This document shows, piece by piece, positions 27,557-38,693 of a DNA stretch of 64,000 nucleotides. The stretch covers positions 33,401 through 97,400 of the forward strand of contig NZ_JOJM01000036.1 of the NCBI RefSeq assembly GCF_000720325.1. The letters are read 5' to 3'. A program made the position numbers and the translations under genes. Position 1 is the first letter of the stretch; every line of letters starts with the position of its first letter. The stretch comes from Streptomyces sp. NRRL B-1347. GTDB taxonomy: Bacteria > Actinomycetota > Actinomycetes > Streptomycetales > Streptomycetaceae. The notes under the pieces were generated by a model. It made no database searches. It was not told where the DNA came from and saw only the letters and a program-made list of their open reading frames with translations.

Positions 27557-27589
27557 GGGCCCACTCCGCCCGAAGGCGAAGGCGGGCCC
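27557..27589 (-). terminator. Hairpin after the diacylglycerol-kinase-like gene
   Basis: GGGCCC (27557-27562) and CGCC-CGAA-GGCG (27567-27578) closed by GGGCCC at 27584-27589. It is just downstream of the minus-strand stop at 27603. Confidence 0.45.
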
Positions 27590-27602
27590 CGGCCGCGGAG
27601 GC

Positions 27603-28454
27603 CTAGTGCGGTCGGTCCGCCGGGAGGGTGAGGCGCCAGGCCTGGGGGCGGGCGGTCCAGGTGCGGGTGCGGACGGGGCCGGCCGTCGCGCCGTCCGCGC
27701 GGTAGCGGAAGTCCGGCCCCGACACCGTCACGGAGCGGGCCCGCGCCCCCACGGGCGCGACCCCGGCCCCGACGGACGAGGGCCGCACCTCCACCCGGGC
27801 GAGGCCCCCGCCGCCGGGCCTCACGGACACGCCCTCGACGGGCTGGTCCAGGTCGACGAGGGTCACCCCGTCCGCCTCGACGCGCAGCCGGGACGGCCCG
27901 GCCCGGCCCGCCGCGGGCCGCGCGCCGAGGGTGCGCACGAGGGACTGGCAGGTCCGCAGCCAGGCGTGCCCGTGCCGCTCGGCGCCGGGCCCGTCGGCGA
28001 GGCCCGCGTCGAGGGAGGGGATGCGCACGTCGCCGAGCACGACCTCGTCGCGGTCGTCGACGAGCAGGTCGAGCCGCCGGGGCACCCCGTCGAGCACGGT
28101 GCGCGCCGCGGCGACCGCCCCGGCGGGCACGCCGAGGGCGCGGGCGAGGCGCACCCCGGTGGTGGTGCCCGCGACGGGCACGACCGCCAGGTCGGTCGCG
28201 CCGAGGGCCCGCTCCCGGTGCAGGACGGCGACGGCCCGTCTGAGGGCCGCGTCGTCGCCGACCACGACCGGCCGCCGCGTGCCGCGTCTGGCCAGGGCGC
28301 GGGCGAATTCCTCGGGCCCCTCGGGCAGACAGAGCTTGAGCGCCGCGCCCGCGCCAAGCACGTCCTTGGCGATGCGTACGGACTCGCCGTCCGTGCGCCG
28401 GGCGACCGGGTCGATGATCACGATGAGGTCATCGCGCTGGCCGCGAGCCGACAC
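27603..28454 (-). CDS. Diacylglycerol-kinase-like protein, atypical
   Basis: 283 residues from GTG 28454 (AAAGGG upstream). The fold outline of the DAGK/lipid kinase family is visible (LIVIIDPVARR, then VVPVAGTTTGVRLARALGVP), but the ATP-binding GGDGT is replaced by VGDDA and GTGND by GTTTG. Catalysis is therefore doubtful. In S. coelicolor, from memory, a diacylglycerol-kinase-annotated gene also flanks purA. It is divergent from purA and shares its upstream region. Confidence 0.7.
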   Translation of the reverse strand: MSARGQRDDLIVIIDPVARRTDGESVRIAKDVLGAGAALKLCLPEGPEEFARALARRGTRRPVVVGDDAALRRAVAVLHRERALGATDLAVVPVAGTTTGVRLARALGVPAGAVAAARTVLDGVPRRLDLLVDDRDEVVLGDVRIPSLDAGLADGPGAERHGHAWLRTCQSLVRTLGARPAAGRAGPSRLRVEADGVTLVDLDQPVEGVSVRPGGGGLARVEVRPSSVGAGVAPVGARARSVTVSGPDFRYRADGATAGPVRTRTWTARPQAWRLTLPADRPH

Positions 28455-28479
28455 GTGCGCCCTTTCTTTAGTCCTCGGG

Positions 28480-28524
28480 TAGCATCTTTGTGCAAGAGCC
28501 CCTTGCGCTATTGCGCCAGGGGCT
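28480..28524 (+). promoter_or_regulatory. purA promoter -10 and 5'-leader hairpin
   Basis: TAGCAT at 28480-28485 is a good -10. Twelve bases on, AGCCCCTTGCGC (28497-28508) pairs, with one mismatch, to GCGCCAGGGGCT (28513-28524) around a TATT loop, followed by TTCGTCTATT. The hairpin lies at the start of a leader of about 135 bases before the purA GTG. It could stabilise the mRNA or act as an attenuator. Confidence 0.55.
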
Positions 28525-28627
28525 TCGTCTATTCCGGGGCGACCAAGGCACACCCACACCGGCGGCGACGGCACCTGGCCGTGGCCCCTGACCTTGGACA
28601 TGCCCCGCCCGGAAGGGGTGTACGCCT

Positions 28628-29911
28628 GTGCCCGCACTCGTGCTGCTCGGTGCTCAGTGGGGTGACGAAGGCAAGGGAAAGGCCACTGACCTGCTCGGTG
28701 GCTCCGTGGATTATGTGGTGCGTTACCAGGGCGGCAACAACGCCGGCCACACGGTTGTCGTAGGCGACCAGAAGTACGCGCTGCATCTCCTCCCTTCCGG
28801 GATCCTCTCCCCGGACTGCGTGCCTGTCATCGGCAACGGTGTCGTCGTCGACCCGTCGGTCCTGCTCTCCGAGCTGAGCGGTCTGAACGAGCGCGGCGTC
28901 GACACGTCGAAGCTGCTGATCAGCGGAAACGCGCACATCATCACGCCGTACAACGTGACGGTGGACAAGGTCGGCGAGCGCTTCCTCGGCAAGCGGAAGA
29001 TCGGCACGACCGGCCGCGGCATCGGCCCGACGTACGCCGACAAGATCAACCGCACCGGCATCCGCGTTCAGGACCTCTACGACGAGTCGATCCTGAAGCA
29101 GAAGGTCGAAGCGGCCCTCGAGCAGAAGAACCAGCTGCTCACCAAGGTGTTCAACCGCCGGGCCATCGAGGCGGAGCAGATCGTCGAGCAGCTCCTGGAG
29201 CACGGCGAGAACATCAAGCAGTACGTGGCCGACACCACGCTGATCCTCAACGACGCGCTCGACGACGACAAGGTCGTCCTGTTCGAGGGCGGCCAGGGCA
29301 CGCTCCTGGACGTGGACCACGGCACGTACCCGTTCGTCACCTCGTCGAACCCGACCGCGGGCGGCGCCTGCACGGGCACCGGCGTCGGTCCGACGAAGAT
29401 CAGCCGCGTCATCGGCATCCTCAAGGCGTACACGACCCGTGTCGGCGCGGGTCCGTTCCCCACGGAGCTGTTCGACGCGGACGGCGAGGCGCTGCGCACC
29501 ATCGGCGGCGAGCGCGGTGTGACCACCGGCCGTGACCGCCGCTGCGGCTGGTTCGACGCCCCGATCGCCCGCTACGCGACCCGCGTGAACGGCCTGACGG
29601 ACTTCTTCCTCACCAAGCTCGACGTCCTCACCGGCTGGGAGGAGATCCCGGTCTGCGTGGCGTACGAGATCGACGGCAAGCGCGTCGAGGAGCTCCCGTA
29701 CAGCCAGACGGACTTCCACCACGCGAAGCCCGTCTACGAGACGCTGCCGGGCTGGTCCGAGGACATCACCAAGGCCAAGACCTTCGGCGACCTGCCGAAG
29801 AACGCGCAGGCGTACGTGAAGGCCCTGGAGGAGATGTCCGGCGCCCCGATCTCCGCGATCGGCGTGGGTCCGGGCCGGGACGAGACGATCGAGATCAACT
29901 CGTTCATCTAG
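28628..29911 (+). CDS. purA: Adenylosuccinate synthetase
   Basis: 427 residues. It joins IMP and aspartate using GTP to give adenylosuccinate, the first step from IMP to AMP. The N-terminal GTP/IMP loop [56 protein letters not shown] and the C-terminal [12 protein letters not shown] are all present. Length is normal. GTG 28628 has AAGGGG upstream. It ends only 4 bases from the convergent STAND gene. Confidence 0.97.
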   Translation: MPALVLLGAQWGDEGKGKATDLLGGSVDYVVRYQGGNNAGHTVVVGDQKYALHLLPSGILSPDCVPVIGNGVVVDPSVLLSELSGLNERGVDTSKLLISGNAHIITPYNVTVDKVGERFLGKRKIGTTGRGIGPTYADKINRTGIRVQDLYDESILKQKVEAALEQKNQLLTKVFNRRAIEAEQIVEQLLEHGENIKQYVADTTLILNDALDDDKVVLFEGGQGTLLDVDHGTYPFVTSSNPTAGGACTGTGVGPTKISRVIGILKAYTTRVGAGPFPTELFDADGEALRTIGGERGVTTGRDRRCGWFDAPIARYATRVNGLTDFFLTKLDVLTGWEEIPVCVAYEIDGKRVEELPYSQTDFHHAKPVYETLPGWSEDITKAKTFGDLPKNAQAYVKALEEMSGAPISAIGVGPGRDETIEINSFI

Positions 29912-29915
29912 TGAT

Positions 29916-32900
29916 TCAGCACGCGCGGCCGCGGCGCTGGTCCGGCAGGTAGCTCGCACGCTCCTGCGGGGTCAGGTCGCGGCCGACCGCGTGGCAGATC
30001 CGCCGGACCGCCCCGGCCGGCGTGGGCAGGTCGGTCCGCCACAGGCGGGCCTTCGCGTCCTCGCCGCCGGTGGCCAGGGTCCGCCCGTCGGGGCTGAACG
30101 CCACCGCGCGCACCGCCTCGCCGTGCCCGGCGAGCCGGGCACGGAGGTGGCCGGTGGCCGCGTCCCACAGCCGGACCGCGCTGTCCGCGCCGCCGCTGGC
30201 GAGGGTGCGTCCGTCGGGGCTGAAGGCCACCGCGAGGACCTGCCCCGTGCGGTCGGTGAGGGTGGCCCGGGTCCGGCCCGTGGCCGTGTCCCAGAGCCGT
30301 ACCGTGCCGTCGTCGCTGCCCGCGGCCACCGTGCGCCCGTCGGGGCCGACCGCGACCGCGCCGACCGCGTCGGCGGGCCCGGTCAGGGTGGTGCGCCGGG
30401 TGCCGCTCCCGACGTCCCACAGCCGTACCGAACCGTCGGCGCTGCCGGTGGCGAGGGTCCGCCCGTCCCGGCTGAAGGTGAGCGCGAGCACGGCCCCCGG
30501 GTGGTCGAGCTCCGTCCGGGACCGGCCCGCGGCCACGCCCCACAGGCGTACCGTGCGCTGCCCCGTGACGACGGCGAGGGTGCTGCCGTCCGGGCTGATG
30601 GCCGCCGCCACGACGGCCTCGGGGCTGTCGACGGACGTGCTGCGCGGCCTGCCGGTGGCCACGTCCCAGCGCCGCACCCGCTGGGTGTCGTTGACGGTCG
30701 TCAGGGTCCGCTCGTCCCGGCTGAACGAGACCGCGAGGACCGGCCCGGTGCGGTCGGTGAGGACGGTCCTGGTGCGGCCGGTGGCCGGGTTCCACAGGCG
30801 TACGCCCCCGTCGGTGCCGCCGGTGACCAGGGTCCGCCCGCTGGGGCTGTACGCCGCGAGGGCGACCGGGGCGCCCTGCCCGGTGAGCGTGGTGTGCGGG
30901 GTGCGCGGTGCCGTGTCCCACAGCCGCACCGTCCGGTCGTAGCCGCTGGTGGCGAGGGTGTGCCCGTCCGGCCCGAAGGCGATCCCGGAGACGGCGGCGG
31001 TGTGGCCGGTGAGGACGGTCCTGGTGCGGCCGGTGGCCGTGTTCCACAGGCGTACGGTCCGGTCGGCGCCGCCGGTGGCCAGGGTGTGCCCGTCGCGGCT
31101 GAACGCGGCGGCGGAGACCTCGCCGGTGTGCCCCCTGAGGACGGCCCGCGTCCGCCGCTCCGTCACGTCCCACAGGCGTACGGTCCGGTCGTAGCCGGTG
31201 CTGGCCAGGGTGCGGCCGTCGCGGCTGAAGGCGATGGCGGAGACCTCGCTGCGGTGGCCCCGCAGGGTGGCCCGCGGCGCGCCCCCTGCCGTGTCCCACA
31301 GGCGTACGGTCCGGTCCGCGCCGCTGGTGGCCAGGGTGTTCCCGGCGCGGCCGAAGGCGACTCCGGAGACCTCGCCCCTGTGGCCCCGGAGCGTGGCGCG
31401 GGTCCGGCCCGTCGCCGTGTCCGAGAGGCGTACGGTGCCGTCGTCGCTGCCGCTGGCGAGGGTGCGGCCGTCGGGGCTGAAGGCGAGCGTGAACACCGCG
31501 TCGGTGTGGCGGGGGAAGGCCCGGCGCACCGTGCCGGTGGTGACGTTCCACAGCCGGACCCGGGTGTCGCCGCTGGCGGCGAGGGTGCGCCCGTCGGGGC
31601 TGAACGCCACCGCGTAGACGTCACCGGCCTCGCTGCTGAGGTCGGCCCGCAGCCTGCCGGTGGTCGCGTCCCACAGCCGTACGGTGCCGTCGTAGCCGCT
31701 GGTGGCGAGGGTGCGCCCGCTGGGGCTCACCGCGACCGACAGGACCGGTCCTTCGGCGGCGGTGAAGCGGCGCCGCAGCGGCAGCTCGGCGGCGGCGTAC
31801 AGACTGCCCGCGGCCTCCGGCGTGGGGGCCGTGCGGTGGGCCCGCACCGCGAGCAGCGAGGCCAGGTCGGGGTCGCTGTCGGCCAGGGCCGCGGACTGCG
31901 CGGCGAGCTGGCGGGACTGGGCCACGCGCTGCGCGGCACGGGCCCGGTCGCGCTCCCGGTCGCTGTCGCGGCTCTGCTGCCAGGCGATCAGGCTGGCGGC
32001 GAGGACGAGGGCGAGCAGCACGGACAGGGCCGTGGTGAACCGGCGGAGGCGGCGGGTGACGCGGGCCGCCGCGCGCTGCTCCTGGTCGCGGGCGGCGGTG
32101 CTCGCGGCGAGGAAGTCCCGTTCAAGGGCGGTGAGTTCGGGATGGGCGTGGGCCCGCGGGAAGTGCTCGTCGGCGGTGCCGAGGCGGGTGCCCCGGTACA
32201 GGGCGCCGGCGTCGCGGCCGAGTTCCTGCCAGGCCTCGGCGGCCTCGGTGAGGCGGCGGTGGCAGCGCAGCCGCTCGCGGTCCTCCTCGATCCAGCCGCG
32301 CAGCCGGGGCCAGCCGGTGATGACGGCCTCGTGGGTCAGCTCCGCGGTGTCGTGGTCGAGCGTGACCAGGCGGGCGCGGGCGAGCCGGTCGAGGACGCGG
32401 GCCGCGGGGGGGGCGCCCGCGCCCGCCGCGTCTGCGCTGTCCGAGCCGCCCGTGCCGTCGCCGCCCGTGCCGCCCGTGCCGTCCCCGCCGTCCAGCTCGG
32501 CCCGGCGCACCGGCCGCCGCGTGTCCGGCACCCCGTCGCCGGGCGTGATCAGACGGAGCAGGATGCGGCGCGCCAGCTCCCGCTGGTCGACGGGCAGACG
32601 GGTGTACAGGTCCTCCGCGGTGCGGGCGAGCGCGCCGGTGACCCGCCCCGACGCCTCGTACGCGGCCATCGTCAGGGTGCGGCCCTGGCGGCGGCGCCAG
32701 GTCTCCAGGAGCGCGTGGGAGGTCAGGGGCAGACAGCCCGGCTCGTCCAGGGTCTCCTCGATCAGCCGGGCGGTGAGGGCGCGCTCCACGATGAGGCCGT
32801 GCGCGGCGGCCGGTCTGACGATGGCCTCGCGCAGTTCGGCGGGGCTCATCGGGACCACCGGCAGATTGGCCTCGCGGATGGCGTCGGCGAGCCTGCGGTG

Positions 32901-33656
32901 CTGCAGACAGCGGCCGTAGAAGTCGGCGCGCACGCCGAGCACCACGCGCAGGCGCAGGGCCGGGGCGCGGGCGGCCACGAGCCGGTCGATGAACTCCTGC
33001 CGCTCGCCCGCGTCGTGGCAGAGGGTGAAGACCTCCTCGAACTGGTCGACCACCAGCCAGGTGTCGCCGTCGCCGGGGGCCGCTTCGAAGAGCCGCTCGT
33101 GGGTGCGTACGGGCCGGGGGCCCGGGGTGAGCAGGCGGATCGCGGCGGGCCGGGCCGCGCGGGGCGCGGGCTGCCGCAGCGAGGGGATGAGCCCGGCGCG
33201 CAGCAGGGACGACTTGCCGCTGCCGGAGGGGCCGAAGACGGTCGTGACGCGGTGCTCCCCGGCCAGGGCGACGAGTTCGGCGGTGAGCCGGTCGCGGCCG
33301 AAGAAGCGCTCCTGGTCCCCGGTGTCGAAGCGGGCGAGGCCCCGGTAGGGCGGATCGGCGTCCTCCGCGTCGTCGCGGGACCCGTGCGCGGCCTCCTCGA
33401 CGCGGGCCTCGCGCCAGCGCCGCTCCCACCAGCCGGGGTCGCCGCCGCAGGCCTTCACATAGGCGAGCGCGACCGGCAGCGACGGCAGCTTCTCGCCCGC
33501 GACGGCGTAGGCGAGGGTGGTGGCGGAGTACGCGGAGTCGGCGGCCATCGCCCGGTACGTGGGCGCGCCCGCCCTCCGGCGCAGCACGCGCAGCTCGTGT
33601 GCGAACCGCTCCACAGGGCCCGCGGCCGGATCGATCGGCTTCTCGCGACGTCCCAC
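29916..33656 (-). CDS. HTH - STAND NTPase - WD40 protein with membrane helix
   Basis: 1246 residues from GTG 33656. Domains in order: an HTH-like N-terminal domain (ERFAHELRVLRRRAGAPTYR, ~15-80); an nSTAND-type NTPase beginning PYRGLARFDTGDQERFFGRD with Walker A FGPSGSGKSSLLRAGLIPSL and Walker B-like TWLVVDQFEEVFTL, extending to ~560 with a Gly/Thr/Asp-rich linker; one transmembrane helix (TTALSVLLALVLAASLIAWQ); a coiled segment (RARAAQRVAQSRQLAAQSAA); and 14 WD40 repeats, each with SPDGRTLA and VRLW, enough for two seven-bladed propellers. Such proteins act as signal switches. The effector, if any, is not evident. There is no separate operon partner. Confidence 0.88.
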   Translation of the reverse strand: MGRREKPIDPAAGPVERFAHELRVLRRRAGAPTYRAMAADSAYSATTLAYAVAGEKLPSLPVALAYVKACGGDPGWWERRWREARVEEAAHGSRDDAEDADPPYRGLARFDTGDQERFFGRDRLTAELVALAGEHRVTTVFGPSGSGKSSLLRAGLIPSLRQPAPRAARPAAIRLLTPGPRPVRTHERLFEAAPGDGDTWLVVDQFEEVFTLCHDAGERQEFIDRLVAARAPALRLRVVLGVRADFYGRCLQHRRLADAIREANLPVVPMSPAELREAIVRPAAAHGLIVERALTARLIEETLDEPGCLPLTSHALLETWRRRQGRTLTMAAYEASGRVTGALARTAEDLYTRLPVDQRELARRILLRLITPGDGVPDTRRPVRRAELDGGDGTGGTGGDGTGGSDSADAAGAGAPPAARVLDRLARARLVTLDHDTAELTHEAVITGWPRLRGWIEEDRERLRCHRRLTEAAEAWQELGRDAGALYRGTRLGTADEHFPRAHAHPELTALERDFLAASTAARDQEQRAAARVTRRLRRFTTALSVLLALVLAASLIAWQQSRDSDRERDRARAAQRVAQSRQLAAQSAALADSDPDLASLLAVRAHRTAPTPEAAGSLYAAAELPLRRRFTAAEGPVLSVAVSPSGRTLATSGYDGTVRLWDATTGRLRADLSSEAGDVYAVAFSPDGRTLAASGDTRVRLWNVTTGTVRRAFPRHTDAVFTLAFSPDGRTLASGSDDGTVRLSDTATGRTRATLRGHRGEVSGVAFGRAGNTLATSGADRTVRLWDTAGGAPRATLRGHRSEVSAIAFSRDGRTLASTGYDRTVRLWDVTERRTRAVLRGHTGEVSAAAFSRDGHTLATGGADRTVRLWNTATGRTRTVLTGHTAAVSGIAFGPDGHTLATSGYDRTVRLWDTAPRTPHTTLTGQGAPVALAAYSPSGRTLVTGGTDGGVRLWNPATGRTRTVLTDRTGPVLAVSFSRDERTLTTVNDTQRVRRWDVATGRPRSTSVDSPEAVVAAAISPDGSTLAVVTGQRTVRLWGVAAGRSRTELDHPGAVLALTFSRDGRTLATGSADGSVRLWDVGSGTRRTTLTGPADAVGAVAVGPDGRTVAAGSDDGTVRLWDTATGRTRATLTDRTGQVLAVAFSPDGRTLASGGADSAVRLWDAATGHLRARLAGHGEAVRAVAFSPDGRTLATGGEDAKARLWRTDLPTPAGAVRRICHAVGRDLTPQERASYLPDQRRGRAC

Positions 33657-33888
33657 GACGCATCCCCCCGCGTGCCCCCGTACCTGCGTGACGGGCACCC
33701 ACCCAACTCCGCTGTCCGGCCGGGCGGAAGCCGCGGGCGAGCCAAAACCGGATTTTGTCCCGCGGCACGCGCAGGGGGTGCGGGACAACGCCGCCGCGGG
33801 TTGGAATCGGCCGGGTGGCAGGGGCCGCCGCCCGGCCGACGGGGGGCGGGCGGCGGCCCGGGCCACGGGGCCCGCGCCCGCGGGCCGG

Positions 33889-35883
<1,995 letters not shown>

Positions 35884-36302
35884 CGCGGCGCCGTCCTCCC
35901 CCAGTTCCAGCCACTTTCCCGGCGGCCACTGTGCGTGTACCGCCATGCAACAGACCGAGAAGTCTACGGACCGTCTACGCGGTCCATCTGCGCCTTCTCA
36001 GATCCGTCTAGCCCACATCATGGGCGCCTTCTCCGCAGCCGTCGACGGAATCTGTGACACATCCGTGAGACGGCGAGCGGCTCCGCCGCGGTGACTCCAC
36101 CACCGGACGTGGCCTGATCCGACCCCTGCACCACCAGAAGTCAGCCCCGTGCCAGACCGTACCGTCCCGCTGCCCACCGTCGACCACGCCGTCATCCCCC
36201 ACGTCAGCGGGCAGGCCTTCCGCCCGGCGAACTGCGGCCCCGTTCCCCTTCGGGAGGGCGGGGCCGCCTCAGCGTGTCTCGGGGTTCGGCACGTCTCGGG
36301 AT
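35884..36302. other. Intergenic region upstream of the kinase
   Basis: No gene seen in about 420 bases. It holds two direct copies of GTCTACG 11 bases apart (35962, 35973) in the kinase promoter region, and the CYTH terminator at 36234-36267. Confidence 0.5.
36234..36267 (-). terminator. Terminator of the XRE-CYTH operon
   Basis: 9-bp stem GCGGCCCCG (36234-36242) with its complement at 36259-36267 and further inner pairing CCC-TTCG-type loop, 36 bases past the CYTH stop. Confidence 0.75.
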
Positions 36303-36857
36303 TCAGCTGCGCCGCTCGGCGACCGCGCCCGTGTACGTCTCCTTGGTCAAGTCCTCGGGGCTGATGCCGAAGTCGGCTAGCGTCGCCCGGATGTCCTCCA
36401 GGGCCGCGGCCACGTCTGCCTCGTCGACGAGCGTCTCGACCTCCAGGAAGGTGCCGTCGATCTCCGGCACGCGCACCAGCGTGGCGAGCATCTGCCGGCC
36501 GTAGGCCTCGAAGTCGTAGTTCCGGCACCGCTTCTCGAACGCGATCAGCTCCACATGCCCGAGCCCTCGCAGAATCGCGTGTGCCTGCCCGGCGTCCTCG
36601 ACACGGGTCTCGTACTCGGGCTTCGACCCGGACTCCTCGTCGACTGCCGCGCCCTTGTACGTGAGCACCGTGCGGGTGTCGTCCGCGCCGTGCACGGTAC
36701 GCACCCGCAGTTCCTCGCCCGCCTTCTCCAACGAGCCGTCCGGCCGGTCGTAATACGTGTCCCTGTACACCTCGACCCGCGCCGTCGCACGCTCGTCCAG
36801 TCGCCGCACGACCTGCTCCGGCTCACGGACGCGTGCCTTCAGCTCCGCTTCGATCAT
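36303..36857 (-). CDS. CYTH-family protein (class IV adenylate cyclase-like)
   Basis: 184 residues. It opens with MIEAELKAR, which carries the ExExK signature of the CYTH triphosphate-tunnel fold; charged strand residues follow (VEVYRDTYYDRPDGSL, ELRVRTV, VLTYKG, KPEYETRV, FEKRCRNY, FLEVETLVDE). Members are class IV adenylate cyclases (CyaB) or thiamine/inorganic triphosphatases; which one applies here cannot be read. ATG 36857 has GAGGAGGGAAC upstream. It is 17 bases after the XRE gene and so in its operon. Confidence 0.88.
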   Translation of the reverse strand: MIEAELKARVREPEQVVRRLDERATARVEVYRDTYYDRPDGSLEKAGEELRVRTVHGADDTRTVLTYKGAAVDEESGSKPEYETRVEDAGQAHAILRGLGHVELIAFEKRCRNYDFEAYGRQMLATLVRVPEIDGTFLEVETLVDEADVAAALEDIRATLADFGISPEDLTKETYTGAVAERRS

Positions 36858-36874
36858 CTGCGGTTCCCTCCTCG

Positions 36875-37726
36875 TCAGACCACGCGCTGCGCGCCGTCGA
36901 CGACTGCCTCGAACATCCGTCGAAACCCTCGGTACAGAGGGCCGTGCGGGGTCTCCACCACCTTGTACAACGCCGACTCGTGTCCTTCCCAGCCGGCGTC
37001 GAAGGCCCCGACGAACATCGTCCCGTCGGCACGGATGAGCCGCCACGTCGGAAGCACGCTGTACTGCCACACGCTGACGTCGCCCACGTCCGCCAGCTCG
37101 CGGAGCCGCGCCTCGGTGAGCCGCACCCCGGAAGCGAGGGACTCCGCGGACTCCCCGATCTCCGCCGCGCGGCGCACCAGGGGGGTGCTGTCGGGGGCGA
37201 GGAGAGCGACCCTGACGCGGAGACCCTTGCCGCCCCGATCGCGCGGGAGGCAAGCGCGTAACAGGCTGTCGTTCAGGCCGAGCAGCCCGAGCCCGCGCAC
37301 CGCGAGGACATCCAGCTCCGTTGCTTCACGGGCATGCTGTTGGATCTCTTCCGCCGCCGAGTTCTGCGCTGCGTACACGCGCACCACTTCCGGGAACGCC
37401 GCGAGGTCGAACGCGGCCCCGCCCGTCCGCCGCTCCCGGGCGGAGGCAAGGCCAAGCAGGTGCCGGGCGTCGTCCGGCATGTGGAGCCCGTCAGCGATCC
37501 GCTCGTACACGTCCAGCCGCGACACTTCCCGGCGCCCGCTGATGATCTCGGAGACACGGGCCTGCGTCATGCCGGTCGCGGTCGCGATGCGAGCTTGGCT
37601 GGCACCGGCGTACTGCTGCACGTGCCGGAAGACGGCGCCCATGTCGCGGGTCCTGAGGGCTTGGCGCACCTCGGCGCGTTCCCATGCCCAGTTGGGCAGT
37701 TGGATCGGCTCCAGCGCGGTCCCCAT
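36875..37726 (-). CDS. XRE-family regulator (module 2)
   Basis: 283 residues. The HTH is at about 35-95 (VQQYAGASQARIATATGMTQ, ARVSEIISGRREVSRLDVYE, RIADGLHMPDDARHLLGLA). The C-terminal 160 residues (LLGLNDSLLRACLPRDRGGK, YSVLPTWRLIRADGTMFVGAF, LYKVVETPHGPLYRGFRRMF) look like a PLD/DUF-type ligand domain seen in several Streptomyces regulators. First gene of an operon with the CYTH enzyme. Three alternating half-sites 30-53 bases upstream suggest autoregulation and control of the divergent pair at 37893. Confidence 0.85.
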   Translation of the reverse strand: MGTALEPIQLPNWAWERAEVRQALRTRDMGAVFRHVQQYAGASQARIATATGMTQARVSEIISGRREVSRLDVYERIADGLHMPDDARHLLGLASARERRTGGAAFDLAAFPEVVRVYAAQNSAAEEIQQHAREATELDVLAVRGLGLLGLNDSLLRACLPRDRGGKGLRVRVALLAPDSTPLVRRAAEIGESAESLASGVRLTEARLRELADVGDVSVWQYSVLPTWRLIRADGTMFVGAFDAGWEGHESALYKVVETPHGPLYRGFRRMFEAVVDGAQRVV

Positions 37727-37755
37727 GGGGCGGCTCCCGGTATTCACGAACGGGA

Positions 37756-37779
37756 TGAGATTCCATCTCACCGTGAGAT
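37756..37779. promoter_or_regulatory. Probable XRE operator: three alternating half-sites
   Basis: TGAGAT (37756), TCC, ATCTCA (37765), CCG, TGAGAT (37774): two overlapping perfect 6-3-6 palindromes in the divergent space between the XRE gene and the module-2 pair. Confidence 0.7.
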
Positions 37780-37892
37780 TACCGGTGGGGGATCGAGTCG
37801 CCCCCACCCGGCACAGGACGCTGGCCAGATCAACAAGAGCCCCGGCGATCGCCGTCACGGCCCCGGGGCGTGGCCGACTGGTGGGAGTCGAC

Positions 37893-38351
37893 ATGGCCGA
37901 GACCAAGGCGACCGCGTGCGCCGTCACCTGGCTCGCGGAAGCGAAAGCCGACATCCGCAGGGCGCTTGCGGCGTGGGACCGCGGCGACCTCGCGCCGGTC
38001 CCTGTCGGCAGGGCCTGGGACGTGGTGCGCATGCCGCAGCGTCTCGGCTGGCGAGCTGTCCACCGCCTGCGCGCGGACGGCGCGTTGCTCGGGCCCGTAC
38101 TGCACACCGTGACCCACGTCGAAGCCCTCGTCCCCCCGGACACCGCCGAGTCCTGGTACGCGCCGCAGTCCACCGCCCTCGGCCGCGGCGACTGCATCGC
38201 CGCCCCGGACCCCGCCGTCGTCGCTCCGCTCACCGTCCGCACCCGCTCCTGGATCGTCGCCCCCACCGCCCCGCTCGTCCTCACCGACCCCGCCGACCTG
38301 CTCACGGCCTACTTGGGCGCGCACGAGGCGATGAAGGGCGTGCTCACATGA
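37893..38351 (+). CDS. Conserved hypothetical protein, primase/polymerase N-domain-like (module 2)
   Basis: 152 residues. It has the same outline as the 174-residue protein of module 1: an N-terminal helix with CAVTWLAEAKADIRRALAAW, then VPVGRAWDVVRMPQRLGWRAV (compare LPLGRRFDAIRVP), EALVPPDTAESWY (compare ALIPPGTDWDG) and AAPDP. No catalytic motif seen. ATG 37893 has GTGGGAG upstream. Divergent from the XRE gene and coupled (ATGA) to the 75-residue gene. Confidence 0.72.
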   Translation: MAETKATACAVTWLAEAKADIRRALAAWDRGDLAPVPVGRAWDVVRMPQRLGWRAVHRLRADGALLGPVLHTVTHVEALVPPDTAESWYAPQSTALGRGDCIAAPDPAVVAPLTVRTRSWIVAPTAPLVLTDPADLLTAYLGAHEAMKGVLT

Positions 38352-38575
38352 CCACGGATGACCATGACGAGCTCGTGGACGACTACGAGTTCCCGGACCT
38401 GTACGCGGCCTACCGCGAGCACCTCGACACTTGCCCCGGCATCCACGTCGGCCTCCTCGCCAACTGCGTCGAGGGTGCCCGCCTGTGCGCGGCATGGCTG
38501 GAAGAGGACTGGCCCGGCTACGGGGCCGCCGGAACCACGCCACGCTTCTCCTGGGGGGAGCGAGCGCGTGCCTGA
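38348..38575 (+). CDS. Conserved 75-residue hypothetical protein (module 2)
   Basis: 75 residues: acidic start, core PDLYAAYREHLDTCPGIHVG and LLANCVEGARLCAAWLEEDW. Paralogue of 25382-25609, with Cys residues, length and coupled position all conserved. The same strict gene pairing in both copies suggests the two products act together. No known domain. Confidence 0.8.
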   Translation: MTTDDHDELVDDYEFPDLYAAYREHLDTCPGIHVGLLANCVEGARLCAAWLEEDWPGYGAAGTTPRFSWGERARA

Positions 38576-38693
38576 CGTGCCCCAGGGCTTGCTCCTGGCC
38601 GTGGTGCCCGCGCGGGAGCGGGCGGAGAAGCCGGACCCCCGTCGCCCCCGGCGAGGACAGTGCGGGGTGAGGAGGGCCGCCCCGGGCTTGCCT

